This document shows positions 21,549 through 23,630 of a DNA stretch of 23,630 bases, piece after piece. Where the stretch lies: assembly GCA_964528875.1 (NCBI GenBank), contig CAZGUI010000037.1:1-23630 (forward strand), written 5' to 3'. A model generated the notes under the pieces. The model made no database searches. It saw only the letters and a list, made by a program, of their open reading frames with translations, and had not been told where the DNA came from. A program made the position numbers and the translations under genes. The DNA comes from Bacteroides_E sp964528875 (GTDB lineage: Bacteria > Bacteroidota > Bacteroidia > Bacteroidales > Bacteroidaceae). Every line of letters starts with the position of its first letter. Within the stretch, counting starts at the first letter, position 1.

Positions 21549-23630
21549 AACAACTTATAGTCTTTTTTATGTGCTTTCTCTTCTTGGGTGCAACTGCTAA
21601 AGGAGAGGATTTAAAGGATTTGCCTTGGCAAAATCCAAACGTGAATGAAATTAACCGAGAGCCTATGAGAGCTCATTTCATTCCTTTTACGAGTGAGAAA
21701 GGAGCTCTCAATCAACTACAAAAATCCATTGCGGAGCAATTTAAGTTAAATACTCAAGGAGAGCGAAGAGTTTCTCTGGATGGTATATGGAAATTTAAGT
21801 TTGCCAAAAACTTAGCTGAAGCTCCTCAAAACTTTTGGAAATCCAATTTCAATGTAAAAAAATGGAGCAACATAGAAGTACCCGGAAGTTGGGAACTTCA
21901 GGGTTTTGATGCTCCCATATACACAGATGTGGCCTATCCCTTCCCCCCTAATCCTCCTTATGTACCCACAGATTACAATCCTGTAGGCTCTTATGTTACA
22001 GAGTTCAACGTTCCGGCTAATTGGGATGGAATGGATATTTACATCGACTTCAGAGGAGTGGAATCGGCCTTTTACTGTTGGGTAAATGGTCAGGAAGTGG
22101 GTTACAGTGAAGACAGTCGCCTACCTGCCAAATTCAATGTAACTCCTTACTTGAAAAAAGGAAAGAATAAATTAGCTGTACAAGTGTTCCGTTTCAGTGA
22201 TGGTTCTTATTTGGAAGACCAAGACTATTGGAAATACAGCGGAATTGAGCGTAGTGTATATCTTTTGGCTCGCCCACAAAGTAGAGTTCATGACTTTACT
22301 ATGGTGGCCGACTTAACCAACGATTATAAAGATGGTTTACTCAATCTATCCATAGACCTAAAAAACCCTAAGACCAACCATTCTGTTGAAGTTAAGGTTT
22401 TTGATGGTATGCAGGAAATTTACAATACAACGCAAAAACTAAATGCGTCGGATAAAGATTTTGCTATTAAACAATTATTCAAAGAGGTAAAAAGTTGGAA
22501 TGCAGAAACCCCGAACTTATATACTTTAGCTATTAATTATTTAGTAGATGGAAAGGTTACTGAATCGTTTGCTCATCGTTTTGGCTTTAGAACTGTAGAG
22601 ATGAGAAATGGAATGTTTTTATTAAACGATACTCCTATTCTTTTCAAAGGGGTTAATCGGCACGAACATGACAAGAACAAAGGAAGAACGATCACCATTG
22701 AAAGCATGATTGAGGACATTCAACTGATGAAGCACTTCAATATCAATGCCGTGAGATGTGCTCACTATCCTAATAATGCGGAGTGGTATCAACTATGCGA
22801 CTATTATGGTATCTACCTCATTGATGAAGCCAATATTGAGAGCCACGGCATGTCCCATCATAAAGACAGAACATTAGCTAACAAACCGGAGTGGAAATTA
22901 CCTTTTGAACAAAGAATGCAACGAATGATACAGCGAGATCGCAACTTTACTTCTATTGTAACATGGTCTTTAGGAAATGAATCGGGTTATGGAGAAAACT
23001 TTGAAACCATTTATTGGTGGACTAAAAAGAATGACCCTACACGTCCAGTTCAATACGAAGGTTCACGCAAAGAGGGAGTTTCAGACATCTACTGTCCCAT
23101 GTATGGACGTTTGTGGCTACTTAGAGAACACGTAAATCAACGTCAGCCGAGACCATTAATTTTATGTGAATATGCGCATGCGATGGGAAATAGCGTGGGA
23201 AACCTGAAAGACTACTGGGAATTGATTTATAAATACGATCAGCTGCAAGGTGGCTTTATATGGGATTGGGTGGATCAAACCATTGAAACAAAAGACACCA
23301 AAGGAAACACCATTTATGCGTATGGAGGTGATTTAGGTTTCGTGGGTATTCCTAACGACTCAAATTTCTGCTCCAATGGTTTAGTGGCTGCCAATCGCAA
23401 TTTAAATCCTCACATTTGGGAGGTTAAAAAAGTATATCAATACATCCATTTTGAACCCAAAGAGTTTAGCAATAATATACTTAAGGTTACCAATCGCTAC
23501 GACTTCATTACACTAGATGAGTTTACATTAAACTGGAGAATAGAAGCTAATGGAGATATTGTACAATCGGGTAGTTTAGACTTCCCTTCTATCTTACCAC
23601 ACACGAGTCAAGAGTTGATGATTCCTTTTA
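21545..23630 (+). CDS. GH2 beta-galactosidase, 3' end beyond the window
   Basis: This is a LacZ-like glycoside hydrolase family 2 enzyme, read here for 695 codons without a stop and cut by the window edge; LacZ-type enzymes are about 1000 aa. A signal peptide (MKQLIVFFMCFLFLGATAKG) suggests periplasmic or surface location, unlike cytoplasmic E. coli LacZ. Domains in order are the sugar-binding jelly roll (VPGSWELQGFDAPIYT), an immunoglobulin-like domain, and the TIM barrel with NRHEHDKNKG, DEANIESHGM, acid/base E479 in WSLGNESGYG and nucleophile E542 in LCEYAHAMGNS. The catalytic centre is complete. It would release terminal beta-galactose from glycans taken up by the SusCD pair. It is co-transcribed with the LysO pair through a 4-nt overlap. 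Activity on related beta-linked sugars cannot be excluded. Confidence 0.95.
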   Translation, partial: MKQLIVFFMCFLFLGATAKGEDLKDLPWQNPNVNEINREPMRAHFIPFTSEKGALNQLQKSIAEQFKLNTQGERRVSLDGIWKFKFAKNLAEAPQNFWKSNFNVKKWSNIEVPGSWELQGFDAPIYTDVAYPFPPNPPYVPTDYNPVGSYVTEFNVPANWDGMDIYIDFRGVESAFYCWVNGQEVGYSEDSRLPAKFNVTPYLKKGKNKLAVQVFRFSDGSYLEDQDYWKYSGIERSVYLLARPQSRVHDFTMVADLTNDYKDGLLNLSIDLKNPKTNHSVEVKVFDGMQEIYNTTQKLNASDKDFAIKQLFKEVKSWNAETPNLYTLAINYLVDGKVTESFAHRFGFRTVEMRNGMFLLNDTPILFKGVNRHEHDKNKGRTITIESMIEDIQLMKHFNINAVRCAHYPNNAEWYQLCDYYGIYLIDEANIESHGMSHHKDRTLANKPEWKLPFEQRMQRMIQRDRNFTSIVTWSLGNESGYGENFETIYWWTKKNDPTRPVQYEGSRKEGVSDIYCPMYGRLWLLREHVNQRQPRPLILCEYAHAMGNSVGNLKDYWELIYKYDQLQGGFIWDWVDQTIETKDTKGNTIYAYGGDLGFVGIPNDSNFCSNGLVAANRNLNPHIWEVKKVYQYIHFEPKEFSNNILKVTNRYDFITLDEFTLNWRIEANGDIVQSGSLDFPSILPHTSQELMIPF

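Overview
The window looks like a chromosomal segment of an AT-rich member of the Bacteroidota, most likely Bacteroidales. The evidence is a SusC/SusD pair, a TPR-membrane-helix-HTH regulator of the kind that sits beside Sus loci, a TPR sensor histidine kinase of the HPK7 type, translation starts without Shine-Dalgarno sequences, and one good match to the Bacteroidota promoter pattern TTTG-N20-TAnnTTTG. I do not assign a genus.

Layout. 1-640 has no convincing gene but holds the first copy of a GC-richer hairpin repeat. 641-3150 (minus strand) is a two-gene two-component system: a TPR sensor kinase followed, with a 4-nt overlap, by a NarL-type response regulator. 3151-3784 is a divergent control region with three short palindromes and a candidate promoter for the next operon. 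3785-11141 (plus strand) is a tight five-gene operon. 11335-13091 (minus strand) holds two poorly characterised genes, one of them a zinc-ribbon membrane protein. 13092-14154 is a long gene-free stretch carrying the second, longer copy of the hairpin repeat. 14155-23630 (plus strand) is a carbohydrate-uptake locus: regulator, SusC, SusD, a two-gene LysO-type exporter and a GH2 beta-galactosidase cut off by the window end.

The most interesting part is the five-gene operon. Its products read as a membrane-attached Hsp70 machine assembled from divergent parts. They are a tail-anchored protein with a J-domain-like start but no HPD, a one-pass coiled-coil protein ending in a GrpE-like segment, a long Hsp70 (847 aa) with a coiled-coil tail, a kinase-fold/AAA+ fusion whose kinase catalytic Asp is replaced by Asn, and a small TerB-like protein. 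The first three junctions are each exactly 10 nt, so the products are probably made together. I infer a chaperone-remodelling complex that takes a signal or substrate at the inner membrane. Its physiological role (envelope stress, proteostasis or defence) cannot be told from sequence.

The Sus locus is internally consistent: the regulator would control susCD, SusCD would import a galactose-containing glycan, and the exported beta-galactosidase would trim it. The LysO pair between susD and the beta-galactosidase gene is the odd member.
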